Shown: positions 23,001-34,729, counted from the stretch's first letter. The stretch: DNA of 64,000 bases from Pseudomonas paraglycinae (GCF_021601625.1 NZ_BQHR01000010.1:124001-188000), one strand, 5' to 3'. The notes: generated from the letters alone by a model not told the origin. Program-made: numbers and translations.

Positions 23001-23537
23001 TCAAGATTTCAATGCTTCGGCAAGTTTCGCGATTTTGCCGCGAATCGAGCCATCGATAACCAGGTCGCCGGCGCGGATGACCACCCCCCCGATAAGGGAG
23101 CTGTCTTCCTCGACTTGCAGGCGCACTTCCCGGTTGAGTCGTGCACTGAGAACCTTGGCGAGTTTGTCTTGCTGTTCTTGGTTCAATGCAAAAGCACTGG
23201 TCACTTCAACGTCTACCGATTTCTCTTGCTCGGCCTTGTACAGGTCAAACAGAGCGGCGATCTCCGGCAGAAGCGGGAGACGGTCGTTTTCGGCAACGAC
23301 ATTGATGAAGTTCTGTGCCTTGGCATCAAACTTGTCGCCGCACACGTCAATGAACGTGGCGGCCTTTTCTGCGCTCGTCAGTCGCGGGGCCTTGAGCACG
23401 CGCTGCATGGTGTCGTCTTGCGACACCGCTGCTGCCAGGCCGAGCATGGCTGACCAATTGGCCAGTTGCTGGTGGGCCTGAGCGTGCTCGAAGGCCGCCT
23501 TAGCGTAAGGTCGGGCCAACGTGGTCAGTTCTGCCAT
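23001..23537 (-). CDS. atpH: ATP synthase F1 subunit delta
   Basis: 178 aa peripheral-stalk subunit that binds the alpha N-termini. It starts [20 protein letters not shown]. The C-terminal signature is [20 protein letters not shown] followed by [12 protein letters not shown]. It is 12 bp after atpF. Confidence 0.97.
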   Translation of the reverse strand: MAELTTLARPYAKAAFEHAQAHQQLANWSAMLGLAAAVSQDDTMQRVLKAPRLTSAEKAATFIDVCGDKFDAKAQNFINVVAENDRLPLLPEIAALFDLYKAEQEKSVDVEVTSAFALNQEQQDKLAKVLSARLNREVRLQVEEDSSLIGGVVIRAGDLVIDGSIRGKIAKLAEALKS

Positions 23538-23549
23538 GATCGCCCTCGC

Positions 23550-24020
23550 TTAGATTTCAGCAGCCAGTTGGTTAACCAGCTCTGCGTGCGCGTTTTGATC
23601 GATTGTGGCACCCAGGATCTTCTCGGCGCCGCCGACAGCCAGCAAGCCCACTTGGGCGCGCAGCTTGTCTTTGACGCTGTTCAGTTCCTGTTCGATCTCG
23701 GCTTGAGCCTGAACCTTCACACGGTCAGCGTCGATGCGGGCCTTTTCAACGGCCTCTTCGACAATCTGGTTACCGCGTTTCTTGGCTTGCTCGATGATTT
23801 CAGCTGCCTGAGCTTTCGCTTCGCGCAGTTGCTGACCCGCTTTTTCTTGGGCCAACTCCAGGTCGCGAGCTGCACGGCTGGCAGCGTCCAGACCATCAGC
23901 GATCTTCTTTTGACGTTCGTGCAGAGCTGCGATGACCGGAGGCCATACGAACTTCATGCAGAACAGTACAAAAATCAGGAACGCAACGGACTGGCCAATC
24001 AGGGTCGCATTAATGTTCAC
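23550..24020 (-). CDS. atpF: ATP synthase Fo subunit b
   Basis: 156 aa. One N-terminal membrane helix (residues about 7-26, [20 protein letters not shown]) is followed by a long charged, Ala-rich helix that dimerises as the peripheral stalk. It lies between atpE and atpH. Confidence 0.97.
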   Translation of the reverse strand: MNINATLIGQSVAFLIFVLFCMKFVWPPVIAALHERQKKIADGLDAASRAARDLELAQEKAGQQLREAKAQAAEIIEQAKKRGNQIVEEAVEKARIDADRVKVQAQAEIEQELNSVKDKLRAQVGLLAVGGAEKILGATIDQNAHAELVNQLAAEI

Positions 24021-24077
24021 GCCAACACCTCGCAGTTACGTTGTCCATCACACCAAATCACTCGGAGATCCGAATGA

Positions 24078-24350
<273 letters not shown>

Positions 24351-24423
24351 TTACGTCGTATGGTTTAGGTTTTTTAGATTAAAGCGGTAAAACAAATCGT
24401 TTCATGGTGCCCCGTGAGGAGCC

Positions 24424-24469
24424 CCTTCCCGTTTGACCGGGAAGGACATCAGACTAGTCGAGACTGGTC

Positions 24470-24470
<1 letters not shown>
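24424..24470 (-). promoter_or_regulatory. Tandem RNA hairpins between atpB and atpE
   Basis: The first has perfect 8-bp arms CCTTCCCG and CGGGAAGG with a six-base loop (24424-24445). The second has arms AGACTAGTC and GACTGGTCT with one G-U type mismatch (24451-24470), touching the atpB stop. Neither has a T-run. They are more likely 3'-end protectors or mRNA processing signals setting atpB against atpE levels than terminators. Confidence 0.5.
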
Positions 24471-25763
<1,293 letters not shown>

Positions 25764-25837
25764 CACTATTGCTCTCCAATGGTCGGCTGCCGAAATTCAA
25801 TAACTTGGCATAATTTGTGCCGACAAAATGCGCGCAG

Positions 25838-25866
25838 AGTATAGGGGCGGTTCTGCCCCTATTCAA
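25838..25866 (-). promoter_or_regulatory. Candidate sigma-70 promoter of the atp operon
   Basis: On the minus strand TTGAAT (-35, 4/6) and TATACT (-10, 5/6) are separated by exactly 17 bp. The spacer region contains a perfect inverted repeat, ATAGGGGC-N6-GCCCCTAT (25841-25862). It lies about 75 bp upstream of atpI and after the parB stop. The repeat could double as the parB transcript end or as an operator. Confidence 0.55.
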
Positions 25867-25911
25867 CTGTCAGGTAGTGATTTCCGACTGCGCGCTACAA
25901 GAGGAATTGTT

Positions 25912-26784
25912 TCAGCGGATGTGTGCGAGCACACCTTGAAGCTCGTCGAGGGAGTTGTAACCGATCACCAACTGACCCTTTCCCTTCTTGCCGTGGCGAA
26001 TCTGCACCGCAGAGCCTAGGCGCTCGGCCAGACGTTGCTCGAGCCGGGCGATATCCGGGTCGGGTTTGGACGGTTCGACCGGCTCCGGTTTGCCACTCAA
26101 CCACTGACGAACCAGTGCCTCGGTTTGGCGCACGGTGAGGCCGCGTGCGACAACATGTCGCGCCCCTTCCACCTGCTGATTGTCCGGCAGACCGAGCAAT
26201 GCACGGGCATGACCCATTTCCAGGTCACCGTGGGACAGCATGGTCTTGATGACTTCCGGCAATGCAATCAGGCGCAACAGGTTGGCTACCGTGACCCGGG
26301 ACTTACCCACAGCCTCGGCGACCTGTTGCTGGGTGAGCTGGAATTCCTGCTGCAAGCGCTGCAGGGCCACCGCCTCTTCGATCGGGTTCAGGTCTTCGCG
26401 CTGGATGTTCTCGATCAGCGCGATGGCGATCGCGGTTTCATCCGGCACGTCGCGGACCATCGCAGGAATGGTTTCCTGGCCGGCCTGCTGACTGGCGCGC
26501 CAGCGGCGCTCGCCGGCGATGATTTCAAAACGACCACCGCCAATCGGGCGAACCACGATCGGCTGCATCACGCCCTGGGCCTTGATCGACTGCGCCAGCT
26601 CTTCCAGCGCCTGCGGATCCATGTCCCGGCGTGGCTGATACTTGCCGCGCTGCAGCAAGTCCAACGGCAGGTGCTGCAACTCACGGCTGTCAGCCTGCGC
26701 CGCTTGTTCTTCCAGCGAGCTGACAGTCGGACCGCTCAGCAGTGCATCCAGTCCTCGTCCGAGACCTCGTTTCTTGACGGCCAT
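25912..26784 (-). CDS. parB: Chromosome partitioning protein ParB
   Basis: 290 aa, starting MAVKKRGLGRGLDALLSG. It has the CTP-binding ParB/Srx motif region (GERRWRAS) and ENIQREDLNPIEEA, followed by the helix-turn-helix QQVAEAVGKSRVTVANLLRL. It binds parS and spreads along DNA to organise the origin region. A perfect parS lies in recF at 38930. It is 9 bp after parA, as one operon with rsmG and mnmG upstream. Confidence 0.97.
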   Translation of the reverse strand: MAVKKRGLGRGLDALLSGPTVSSLEEQAAQADSRELQHLPLDLLQRGKYQPRRDMDPQALEELAQSIKAQGVMQPIVVRPIGGGRFEIIAGERRWRASQQAGQETIPAMVRDVPDETAIAIALIENIQREDLNPIEEAVALQRLQQEFQLTQQQVAEAVGKSRVTVANLLRLIALPEVIKTMLSHGDLEMGHARALLGLPDNQQVEGARHVVARGLTVRQTEALVRQWLSGKPEPVEPSKPDPDIARLEQRLAERLGSAVQIRHGKKGKGQLVIGYNSLDELQGVLAHIR

Positions 26785-26793
26785 GGGGATTCC

Positions 26794-27591
26794 TTAAGTT
26801 GGCTGGGCAGCGGCGATGCGTGAATTTTTGCGCTGACGGCGAACCATCTCGCCCGCCAGGGCCAGATAGGCCAGCGCGCCACGCGATTGCTTGTCGTAGG
26901 CCAGCGCCGGCATGCCGTAGCTCGGGGCTTCAGCCAGTCGGATGTTGCGCGGGATCACCGTGTCGTACAGCTGATCACCGAAGTGTTCCTTGAGCTGGGC
27001 CGATACATCGTTCATCAGGCTCAGGCGCGGGTCATACATGGTCCGCAGCAGGCCTTCGACTTTCAGGTTCGGGTTCAGCAGTTCGGCGATGCGCTTGATG
27101 TTATCCACAAGGTCGCTCAAACCTTCGAGCGCAAAGTACTCGCACTGCATGGGAATAATCACCCCGTCAGCAGCGACCAGTGCGTTCAGTGTGAGCATCG
27201 ACAGCGACGGCGGGCAGTCGATCAGAATGTAATCGTAGTTTTCACGGATCGGCGCCAGCGCACTGCGCAGACGGCTTTCCTTCATCTGCATTTCCAGCAG
27301 CACCACTTCGGCCGCCGTCAGGTCGCGGTTGGCCGGCAGCAGTTGATAACCGCCGTGTTCGGAGTAGTGCATGGCCTGGGCCAGATCGCATTCGCCGATC
27401 AGCAGGTCGTAGACCGAGTTTTCCAGGCCATGTTTATCCACACCGCTACCCATGGTGGCGTTGCCCTGTGGATCGAGATCGATCAACAGCACCCGGCGCT
27501 TGGTCGCGACCAGGGATGCTGCGAGGTTGATGCAGGTGGTGGTCTTGCCCACACCACCCTTCTGGTTCGCTATCGCGAATACCTTAGCCAT
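26794..27591 (-). CDS. parA: Chromosome partitioning ATPase ParA (Soj)
   Basis: 265 aa from the ATG at 27591 (MAKVFAIANQKGGVGKTTT). The open frame continues six codons upstream to a TTG, which I consider less likely. It has the deviant Walker A KGGVGKTT (residues 11-18), the Walker A' region DLDPQGNATMG and Walker B DYILIDCPPSL. It works with ParB to separate newly copied origins. Two exact DnaA boxes lie in the gene (27101, 27434). Confidence 0.96.
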   Translation of the reverse strand: MAKVFAIANQKGGVGKTTTCINLAASLVATKRRVLLIDLDPQGNATMGSGVDKHGLENSVYDLLIGECDLAQAMHYSEHGGYQLLPANRDLTAAEVVLLEMQMKESRLRSALAPIRENYDYILIDCPPSLSMLTLNALVAADGVIIPMQCEYFALEGLSDLVDNIKRIAELLNPNLKVEGLLRTMYDPRLSLMNDVSAQLKEHFGDQLYDTVIPRNIRLAEAPSYGMPALAYDKQSRGALAYLALAGEMVRRQRKNSRIAAAQPT

Positions 27592-27609
27592 TCTTGCTTG
27601 TGTTCCCAA

Positions 27610-28254
27610 TCATGCCGTGCGGCGCAGTATCAGCAGATGGCGTTGGCCTTGGCAACCGGGTACGGCCAGGGCGTGTTCGCTATCGAGTTTGAAGTCTGCC
27701 GGCAATGCTACCAGCTCATCGGCCGGATGGACGCCCTTCATTGCCAGCCAGCGCGTATCGGCGTCGCCGAGGTGGCGAGTCCAGTTGGTGAAGTTCTCCA
27801 TGCTGCTGAAGGCCCGGGAAATGATCCCGTTGAACGGCTGTGCAGGCTGGAATGCTTCGACGCGACTGTGGATAACTTGCAGGTTATCCAGTTTGAGTTC
27901 GAGTTTGACCTGGGTCAGGAAGCGGGTTTTCTTGCCGTTGCTGTCCAGGCAAGTCACTTGCGAGTCCGGATACAGGATCGCCAAAGGGATCCCCGGCATG
28001 CCGCCGCCGCTGCCGACATCCAGCCAACGGCCGTTCTCGATGAACGACATCACGCTGAGGCTATCGAGCAAGTGACGGGAAACCATTTCGTCCGGATCGC
28101 GGACGGCGGTCAGGTTGTAGGCCTGGTTCCATTTGATCAACAGGGCCAGATAACCCAGCAGCAATTCGTGCTGGGTTTCAGTGAGATTGACACCGAGCTC
28201 GCGGGCTCCTGTGGATAACTCTTCGGCGTGTTGCGAAGTGACCTTAGAACTCAA
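27610..28254 (-). CDS. rsmG: 16S rRNA m7G527 methyltransferase
   Basis: 214 aa, with a TTG start that overlaps the mnmG stop (TTGA). The SAM-binding motif is [18 protein letters not shown], near residues 77-94, and the catalytic-region stretch is [11 protein letters not shown]. It methylates G527 of 16S rRNA. Two exact DnaA boxes are inside it (27867, 28210). It belongs to the mnmG-rsmG-parAB transcript. Confidence 0.95.
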   Translation of the reverse strand: MSSKVTSQHAEELSTGARELGVNLTETQHELLLGYLALLIKWNQAYNLTAVRDPDEMVSRHLLDSLSVMSFIENGRWLDVGSGGGMPGIPLAILYPDSQVTCLDSNGKKTRFLTQVKLELKLDNLQVIHSRVEAFQPAQPFNGIISRAFSSMENFTNWTRHLGDADTRWLAMKGVHPADELVALPADFKLDSEHALAVPGCQGQRHLLILRRTA

Positions 28255-30149
28255 GCGCTTTGCTCCAACTGACGGCCCGCGCCGCGTTTTTTCAAATGAA
28301 TCATCAACAGCGAAATCGCTGCCGGGGTCACACCCGGGATCCGCGAAGCCTGGCCCAGCGTCTCGGGACGAGTCGCGCCAAGCTTGCTCTGGATCTCCTT
28401 GGAGAGACCGGAAATGTTGGTGTAATCGATATCCACAGGCAGTTTCGTGTCTTCGCTTGCACGCAGACGGGCGATTTCGTCCTGTTGACGGTCGATGTAA
28501 CCGGCGTATTTGGTCTTGATCTCGACCTGTTCGGCGACCTGTGGATCTTCCGCGCCCTGCCCGGTCACTTCGACCAGACCAGCGTAGTCGATTTCCGGAC
28601 GGCTCAAGAGATTGAGCAGGTTGTATTCGTGAGTCAGCGGCGTACCGAATTTCTCGGCAATCGCATCGCCCTGCGGAGTGCCCGGGCGAACCCAGGTGCT
28701 TTTCAGGCGCTGCTCTTCGAGTTCGATGCTTTCGCGTTTCTTGCAGAACGCCGCCCAGCGCGCGTCATCGACCAGACCCAGTTCGCGACCTTTTTCGGTC
28801 AGACGCAGGTCCGCGTTGTCCTCACGCAGGATCAGGCGGTACTCGGCACGGGAAGTGAACATGCGGTACGGCTCTTGGGTACCGAGGGTGATCAGGTCGT
28901 CGACCAATACCCCGATGTACGCCTCATCACGACGCGGGCACCAGGCTTCTTTGCCTTTCGCACGCAATGCGGCGTTCGCGCCGGCGAGCAAACCCTGGGC
29001 GCCGGCTTCTTCGTAACCGGTGGTGCCGTTGATCTGACCAGCGAAGAACAGACCGCCGATGACTTTGGTCTCCAGGCTGTACTTCAGGTCGCGCGGATCG
29101 AAGTAGTCGTACTCGATTGCATAACCCGGACGCACGATGTGCGCGTTTTCCATGCCGCGGATCGATTGCACGATCTGCAATTGCACGTCGAACGGCAGGC
29201 TTGTGGATATCCCGTTCGGATAAAGCTCATGGGTGGTCAGACCTTCCGGTTCGATGAACACCTGATGGCTTTCCTTGTCGGCAAAGCGGTGAATCTTGTC
29301 TTCGATCGACGGGCAATAACGCGGGCCGATGCCTTCGATTTCGCCGGCAGCGGAATACATCGGCGAACGGTCGAGGTTCGCGGCAATGATTTCGTGGGTG
29401 CGGGCGTTGGTGTGGGTGATCCAGCAACTGACTTGCCGTGGATGTTGTTCCTTGTTGCCCATGAACGACATCACCGGGATCGGCGTATCACCTGGTTGCT
29501 CGGTCATCACCGAGAAATCCACCGACTTGCCGTCGATACGCGGTGGCGTACCGGTTTTCAGGCGACCGACACGCAGCGGCAGTTCACGCAGACGATGCGC
29601 CAGGGCGATCGACGGTGGGTCTCCGGCGCGACCGCCGGAAAAATTCTGCAAACCGATGTGGATAAGTCCGCCCAGGAACGTACCGGTGGTCAACACCACG
29701 GAATCGGCGAAGAACCGCAGACCCATTTGCGTGACGACACCGCGCACTTGTTCCTGCTCGACGATCAGGTCGTCAGCGGCTTGTTGAAATATCCACAGGT
29801 TCGGCTGATTTTCCAGAATTTCGCGAACAGCGGCCTTGTAAAGAATACGGTCGGCTTGCGCACGGGTTGCACGTACGGCCGGGCCTTTGCGGCTGTTCAA
29901 TACGCGAAACTGGATACCGCCCAAATCGGTGGCCATGGCCATCGCGCCGCCGAGGGCATCGATTTCCTTGACCAGATGGCTTTTGCCGATGCCGCCGATG
30001 GCCGGGTTGCAACTCATGGCACCGAGGGTTTCCACGTTGTGCGTCAGCAGAAGGGTTTTTGCACCCATGCGTGCTGAGGCCAGTGCTGCCTCGGTACCGG
30101 CATGACCGCCGCCGATGACGATCACTTCAAAACGGGAAGGGAAATCCAC
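28251..30149 (-). CDS. mnmG: tRNA uridine 5-carboxymethylaminomethyl modification enzyme, FAD subunit
   Basis: 632 aa from the second of two adjacent GTG codons, giving the genus-typical [14 protein letters not shown]; the first GTG at 30152 would add one residue. The FAD dinucleotide fold is [12 protein letters not shown] (residues about 13-24), with the active-site cysteine motif in [12 protein letters not shown]. It works with MnmE to modify the wobble uridine of certain tRNAs. It lies just left of an origin-like intergenic region and overlaps rsmG by a few bases. A DnaA box is inside it at 29657. Confidence 0.96.
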   Translation of the reverse strand: MDFPSRFEVIVIGGGHAGTEAALASARMGAKTLLLTHNVETLGAMSCNPAIGGIGKSHLVKEIDALGGAMAMATDLGGIQFRVLNSRKGPAVRATRAQADRILYKAAVREILENQPNLWIFQQAADDLIVEQEQVRGVVTQMGLRFFADSVVLTTGTFLGGLIHIGLQNFSGGRAGDPPSIALAHRLRELPLRVGRLKTGTPPRIDGKSVDFSVMTEQPGDTPIPVMSFMGNKEQHPRQVSCWITHTNARTHEIIAANLDRSPMYSAAGEIEGIGPRYCPSIEDKIHRFADKESHQVFIEPEGLTTHELYPNGISTSLPFDVQLQIVQSIRGMENAHIVRPGYAIEYDYFDPRDLKYSLETKVIGGLFFAGQINGTTGYEEAGAQGLLAGANAALRAKGKEAWCPRRDEAYIGVLVDDLITLGTQEPYRMFTSRAEYRLILREDNADLRLTEKGRELGLVDDARWAAFCKKRESIELEEQRLKSTWVRPGTPQGDAIAEKFGTPLTHEYNLLNLLSRPEIDYAGLVEVTGQGAEDPQVAEQVEIKTKYAGYIDRQQDEIARLRASEDTKLPVDIDYTNISGLSKEIQSKLGATRPETLGQASRIPGVTPAAISLLMIHLKKRGAGRQLEQSA

Positions 30150-30701
30150 CACGCACCTCGTGCCTGCTTAAGTAGGTCATTCAGGAATAGTTTGAGATCA
30201 GGTTTCTGGACCTGGTCGGCAAGTATAGGGACTTCGCCCTTCCTAAAGAACCCTTTGCACAAAATTTAACCAGCTGTGGAGAACTCGCGGTTAAAAGAAT
30301 AAAAAAGAGAGAAATTTATAAAACCTTTGTTTTAAAGCTTATTCTTACTGCCCGTCGTTTCTGTGGATAGATCTCTACAGGCCTCTATTTTCAATGTGTA
30401 CAGAGATTTAAAACCCTGTGGCCATGTCGCCATGAGGCCCTTGGATAACCGGTGTAAGCCTGTGGATGAATGAGGTGGTTATCCACAGCGGCAGTTATGT
30501 TCAGTTTTCAGGCCCTGTTATCAACTGCCCTCAGCGGCAGTTATTCACAGGGCTTAATCCACAGAAATCGGATGAATGAAGGAATCGCGGACACGGAAAA
30601 TCCGCTCAGGAATAGATATCTGTCCGGCACTGGAGGAAGGAAATACGAGGGGGGGAGAACAGACAGGTCGCGAACGGACCTGTCTGTGGACAACGGAAGG
30701 C
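30150..30701. other. Origin-like DnaA-box region between mnmG and mnmE
   Basis: 552 bp with no credible gene. One exact DnaA box (30479-30487) and one TTATNCACA box (30541-30549) are joined by one-mismatch versions at 30362-30370, 30461-30469, 30555-30563 and 30685-30693. An AT-rich run lies at about 30285-30350 (TTAAAAGAATAAAAAAGAG and onward). This box cluster plus AT-rich stretch mirrors oriC 4.3 kb away. It is a candidate second origin or DnaA-binding reservoir, and also holds the mnmG promoter. Confidence 0.6.
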
Positions 30702-32072
30702 TTATTTACCGATGCAGAAGCTGGAAAATATCCGTCCCAGCAGATCATCCGAGCTGAACGCTCCGGTGATTTCCCCAAGGGACTGCTGGGCCTGACGCAG
30801 GTCTTCGGCCAGCAGCTCGCCAGCACCCGCCAAGGTCAGTTGGGCACGTCCATGTTCCAGGGCATCACTGGCATGACGCAGGGCTTCCAAGTGCCGGCGG
30901 CGCGCGCTGAAACTGCTTTCCGACGTTTGTTCGTAACCCATACAGGCCTTGAGGTGATCACGCAGCAGATCCAGCCCTTCGCCGGCGGATTTGGCGCTCA
31001 GACTGATCGACACGTGGCCATCGTCACTGACTTCCAGGGCAATAGGCTCACCGGTGAGATCGGCCTTGTTGCGGATCAAGGTGACCTTCGCCGGATCTGG
31101 CCGGGTTTCAAGGAATTCCGGCCACAGGGCGAACGGATCGGCGGCCTCTGGCGCAGTGGCATCGACGACCAGCAGTACTCGGTCAGCCTCGCCAATGGCT
31201 TTCAACGCTCGTTCAACGCCGATCTTTTCCACATGGTCATCGGTATCACGCAGACCGGCGGTGTCCACAACGTGCAGCGGCATGCCGTCGATGTGGATAT
31301 GTTCGCGCAAGATATCCCGAGTGGTGCCGGCGATTTCGGTCACGATCGCGGCTTCACGACCGGCCAGTGCGTTCAGCAGGCTGGATTTGCCGGCATTCGG
31401 ACGACCGGCAATCACCACGGTCATGCCGTCACGCAGTAACGCACCCTGCCCGGCTTCGCGCAATACGGTGGATAACTCGTTACGAACCTTGTCGAGCATG
31501 CTCAGCACATGGCCGTCGGCGAGGAAGTCGATTTCTTCTTCCGGGAAGTCGATCGCCGCTTCGACATAGATCCGCAGGCCGATCAGCTGTTCGGTGAGGT
31601 TATGCACACGTTGGGAGAAGGCCCCTTGCAAGGAGCGCAAGGCATTGCGCGCGGCCTGTGCAGAACTGGCTTCGATCAGATCGGCGATGGCCTCGGCCTG
31701 AGCAAGATCGAGTTTGTCATTGAGGAACGCTCTTTCGCTGAACTCACCGGGACGAGCCAGACGGCAGCCCAGTTCCAGACAACGCTTTAGCAACATGTCG
31801 AGGACGATCGGGCCACCGTGGCCCTGCAGTTCCAATACGTCTTCGCCGGTGAACGAGTTCGGCCCGGGGAAATACAGCGCCAGACCTTCATCCAGCACCT
31901 GTTGATCGTCACTGAAGAACGGGCCGTAGTGGGCAAACCGTGGTTTCAGCTCGCGGCCGCTGATGGCTTTGGCCGCAACGCTGGCCAGCGGCCCGGAAAT
32001 TCGAACGATGCCCACGCCGCCACGGCCCTGGGCGGTAGCGACGGCTGCGATGGTTTCACGAGGTGCGCTCAT
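30702..32072 (-). CDS. mnmE: tRNA modification GTPase MnmE
   Basis: 456 aa from the ATG at 32072 ([19 protein letters not shown]); an open extension of six codons is disregarded. It has an N-terminal tetrahydrofolate-binding domain, a helical domain, and an inserted Ras-like G domain with [14 protein letters not shown] (P-loop, near residue 225) and DTAGLRDT. The protein ends in the invariant C-terminal CIGK. It is the partner of MnmG. Confidence 0.96.
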   Translation of the reverse strand: MSAPRETIAAVATAQGRGGVGIVRISGPLASVAAKAISGRELKPRFAHYGPFFSDDQQVLDEGLALYFPGPNSFTGEDVLELQGHGGPIVLDMLLKRCLELGCRLARPGEFSERAFLNDKLDLAQAEAIADLIEASSAQAARNALRSLQGAFSQRVHNLTEQLIGLRIYVEAAIDFPEEEIDFLADGHVLSMLDKVRNELSTVLREAGQGALLRDGMTVVIAGRPNAGKSSLLNALAGREAAIVTEIAGTTRDILREHIHIDGMPLHVVDTAGLRDTDDHVEKIGVERALKAIGEADRVLLVVDATAPEAADPFALWPEFLETRPDPAKVTLIRNKADLTGEPIALEVSDDGHVSISLSAKSAGEGLDLLRDHLKACMGYEQTSESSFSARRRHLEALRHASDALEHGRAQLTLAGAGELLAEDLRQAQQSLGEITGAFSSDDLLGRIFSSFCIGK

Positions 32073-32103
32073 AAACCGGTATCCAGACAAAAATGGCAGA
32101 TAG

Positions 32104-32130
32104 CAAAACGCCCCACTAGGGGGCGTTTTG
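32104..32130 (-). terminator. Terminator hairpin after yidC
   Basis: Perfect 11-bp arms CAAAACGCCCC and GGGGCGTTTTG with a five-base loop. It lies between the yidC stop and the mnmE start. The TTTT is contained in the arm, so termination on the minus strand is plausible. Confidence 0.75.
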
Positions 32131-32137
32131 AGTGGTG

Positions 32138-32146
32138 TTATCCACA
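32138..32146 (+). promoter_or_regulatory. DnaA box seven bases after the yidC stop codon
   Basis: Exact TTATCCACA on the plus strand, lying between the yidC stop (32154) and its terminator hairpin. Confidence 0.7.
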
Positions 32147-32153
32147 GAGTAAG

Positions 32154-33836
32154 TTACGCCTCGGCTTTTTTCGTCGCCGCTTCGATCTTACGCGTGATGT
32201 ACCACTGTTGGGCAATCGACAGGCAGTTGTTCACAACCCAGTACAGCACCAGACCCGCCGGGAACCACAGGAAGAAGAAGGTGAAGATGATTGGCATCAT
32301 TTTCATCACCTTGGCCTGCATCGGATCCGGAGGTGTAGGGTTCAGACGCTGCTGGATGAACATGGTCGCACCCATGATGATCGGCAGGATGAAGAACGGA
32401 TCCTTGATCGACAGGTCGGTAATCCACAGCATGAACGGCGCCTGGCGCATTTCCACGCTTTCCAGCAGAACCCAGTACAGGGAAAGGAAAACCGGCATCT
32501 GCACCAGGATCGGCAAGCAGCCGCCCAGCGGATTGATCTTCTCTTTCTTGTACAGCTCCATCATGGCTTGCGACATTTTCTGCCGGTCATCGCCATGTTG
32601 CTCTTTCAGTGCAGCCAGTTTCGGAGCCACGGCGCGCATGCGGGCCATCGACTTGTAGCTGGCGGCCGACAGAGGGAAGAAGATCCCTTTGATCAGCATG
32701 GTCAGGAAGATGATTGACCAGCCCCAGTTGCCGACGATGCTGTGGATATGTTGCAGCAGCCAGAAGATTGGCTGGGCAATGAACCACAGAATCCCGTAGT
32801 CGACAGTCAGTTCCAGACCTGGGGACAACTCTTTCAGCACAGCCTGGCTTTTCGGACCGGCGTACAGAACAGCGCTGGTTTCGACTTTCGCACCCGGTGC
32901 AGCGGTCAGCGAAGGACCGGTGTAACCGATGATGTAGTTGCCTTTGCTGTCTTTACGGGTCTGGACGATGTTGTTTTCGCCCTTCGGAGCAACCCATGCA
33001 GTCACGAAGTAGTGTTGCAGCCAGGCTACCCAACCACCGGTGACAGTTTCCTTGAGCTGAGCTTTGTCCATGTCCTTCATGGACACTTTCTTGTACGGCT
33101 CGGAACTTGTCCACAGGGCGGCGCCCAGGTAAGTCGCGGTACCGGTAGCAGTGGTCGACGAAGGATCAGCGCTTGCATCGCGTTTCAGCTGAGCAAACAT
33201 CGAACCGGACCAAGGCTGAGCGCTCTGGTTGTCGATCAGATAGGTCACGGTCACGTCATACAGGCCACGTTTCAAGGTGAAACGCTTGATGTAATTGACG
33301 CCGTCCTTGCTGAACTTCAGGTCGACGACCAGTTGGTCCTGACCGTCAGCCAGTTGATAAGTCTTCTTCTCCGAGGAGTAGACCGGACGACCGGCCGGGT
33401 TTGCATCCGGACCGTTGGTGCCAATCAGACCGCTCTGTGCCAGATAAGTACGTTCGCCACCGTTGTCGAACAGCTGGAACGGAACGTCCGGACGATCCTG
33501 ACGACGTGGATACAGCGGCAAGGTCAGCTGGGCAACATCGCCACCTTGTGGATCGATCGCGAGATCGAGCACATCGGTTTTGATCTGGATCAGATCCTTG
33601 CTGACGGCGACCGGCGTTTCGGCAGGTGCGCTGGTATCGCTTGCGGCGCGCGGAATATCGTCACTGGCAGCAGCATTATTGCCAGTGGCGGTGTCCGGCA
33701 AACCGGATGTAGTCGTACTGGAAGCAACATTCTGAGTCGGCAGGGCAGCCTGGCCATAGTCCTGGTTCCATTTAAGGACCATGACGTAGGACACGATTGC
33801 CAGGGCGACGATCAGGATCGTGCGTTTGATATCCAT
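32154..33836 (-). CDS. yidC: Membrane protein insertase YidC
   Basis: 560 aa inner-membrane protein. It has an N-terminal membrane helix (MDIKRTILIVALAIVSYVMV), a large periplasmic domain (about residues 25-340), then the conserved five-helix core (GNWGWSIIFLTMLIKGIFFP; MPVFLSLYWVLL) and a basic tail. It inserts and folds membrane proteins with or without Sec, including the Fo subunits encoded nearby. It lies 2 bp after yidD in the rpmH-rnpA-yidD-yidC group. Confidence 0.97.
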   Translation of the reverse strand: MDIKRTILIVALAIVSYVMVLKWNQDYGQAALPTQNVASSTTTSGLPDTATGNNAAASDDIPRAASDTSAPAETPVAVSKDLIQIKTDVLDLAIDPQGGDVAQLTLPLYPRRQDRPDVPFQLFDNGGERTYLAQSGLIGTNGPDANPAGRPVYSSEKKTYQLADGQDQLVVDLKFSKDGVNYIKRFTLKRGLYDVTVTYLIDNQSAQPWSGSMFAQLKRDASADPSSTTATGTATYLGAALWTSSEPYKKVSMKDMDKAQLKETVTGGWVAWLQHYFVTAWVAPKGENNIVQTRKDSKGNYIIGYTGPSLTAAPGAKVETSAVLYAGPKSQAVLKELSPGLELTVDYGILWFIAQPIFWLLQHIHSIVGNWGWSIIFLTMLIKGIFFPLSAASYKSMARMRAVAPKLAALKEQHGDDRQKMSQAMMELYKKEKINPLGGCLPILVQMPVFLSLYWVLLESVEMRQAPFMLWITDLSIKDPFFILPIIMGATMFIQQRLNPTPPDPMQAKVMKMMPIIFTFFFLWFPAGLVLYWVVNNCLSIAQQWYITRKIEAATKKAEA

Positions 33837-33838
33837 GA

Positions 33839-34084
33839 TTACTCGGCCATCGAAGAAGAACGGGAGGTAGGGATAGGTGGAACCGGGTCATAACCACCGG
33901 GATTCCACGGATGACAGCGACCTAAACGACGAAAGGTCAGCCAGCCACCGCGCAGAAGGCCATGATTTTCGATGGCTTCATACGCGTAGCAAGAACAACT
34001 GGGGTAGAAACGACAGTGACTGGCCATCAGGGGACTAATGGCGTAGCGATAAAACTGGATCGGAACGAGCGCCAGTTTACGCAT
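33839..34084 (-). CDS. yidD: Membrane protein insertion efficiency factor YidD
   Basis: 81 aa. The N-terminal amphipathic stretch [19 protein letters not shown] is followed by the cysteine signature [19 protein letters not shown] and the [15 protein letters not shown] motif. It overlaps the end of rnpA by 8 bp and precedes yidC, the standard order. Confidence 0.95.
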   Translation of the reverse strand: MRKLALVPIQFYRYAISPLMASHCRFYPSCSCYAYEAIENHGLLRGGWLTFRRLGRCHPWNPGGYDPVPPIPTSRSSSMAE

Positions 34085-34478
34085 CTGGACTGTCTACCCC
34101 TACAGTTTCGGTTTTGACTGCTGGTACCGGCTTGTTGCGTGCCAGACGTTTCCAGAGTTTGCCGAAATGCTGAATCAATTCGGGGTTTTCTACGTCACCC
34201 AAACCTTTGCGCGCGACGATAACGATGTCCCAGCCGACCAGTGAATCCTGGTGCAGGCGAAACGATTCGCGCATAAGACGTTTGAGGCGATTGCGCTCGA
34301 CGGAGAGCTTGACGCTCTTTTTCCCGATAACCAGCCCGAGACGGGGGTGATCGAGATCGTTGTTGCGCGCAAGGAGCAGGAGATTTTTCCCCGGAACCTT
34401 GCCGGTAGGGGAGTCAAAGACTGCCTTGAAATGCCGGGGAGTAAGCAGACGCTTTTCCCGACTGAAGTCCTGACTCAC
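34077..34478 (-). CDS. rnpA: Ribonuclease P protein component
   Basis: 133 aa from a GTG at 34478 (reading [17 protein letters not shown]). The RNA-binding RNR motif is [15 protein letters not shown]. It supports the RNase P RNA in trimming tRNA 5' ends. The start is odd: GGAG abuts the GTG directly, leaving no normal Shine-Dalgarno spacing. The gene begins 16 bp past the rpmH stop, so re-initiation from rpmH is likely. A longer open frame overlapping rpmH exists but does not match the family. Confidence 0.9.
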   Translation of the reverse strand: MSQDFSREKRLLTPRHFKAVFDSPTGKVPGKNLLLLARNNDLDHPRLGLVIGKKSVKLSVERNRLKRLMRESFRLHQDSLVGWDIVIVARKGLGDVENPELIQHFGKLWKRLARNKPVPAVKTETVGVDSPDA

Positions 34479-34494
34479 CTCCAGTGCCGGATTA

Positions 34495-34629
34495 TCAAAC
34501 TGCCAGACGTGCGCGGCCTTTGGCGCGACGACGCGACAGTACGGCACGACCGTTCTTGGTAGCCATGCGAGCACGGAAACCGTGGGTACGAGCGCGTTTG
34601 ATAGTGCTTGGTTGGAAAGTACGTTTCAT
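34495..34629 (-). CDS. rpmH: 50S ribosomal protein L34
   Basis: 44 aa. It starts [18 protein letters not shown] and ends [12 protein letters not shown], the highly conserved basic L34 sequence. It is the first gene of the leftward transcript from the origin, coupled to rnpA. Confidence 0.98.
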   Translation of the reverse strand: MKRTFQPSTIKRARTHGFRARMATKNGRAVLSRRRAKGRARLAV

Positions 34630-34689
34630 GTCGTGTTACCTGGTTCGTCCACAACGGGCCGGAATGGCCCCCGTTTTAAGAGACCGGGG

Positions 34690-34718
34690 ATTCTAGAGAA
34701 AGCAAGCCAATAGGTCAA
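34690..34718 (-). promoter_or_regulatory. Sigma-70 promoter of rpmH
   Basis: On the minus strand TTGACC (-35, 5/6) and TAGAAT (-10, 5/6) are separated by exactly 17 bp. It lies about 60 bp upstream of the rpmH start and faces left out of oriC. Confidence 0.8.
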
Positions 34719-34729
34719 TTTCCAACCAA

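Noticed and set aside
21372-23453. 693-codon open frame on the plus strand
   Set aside because: It is antisense to atpA and atpH, with no recognisable domain or ribosome site.
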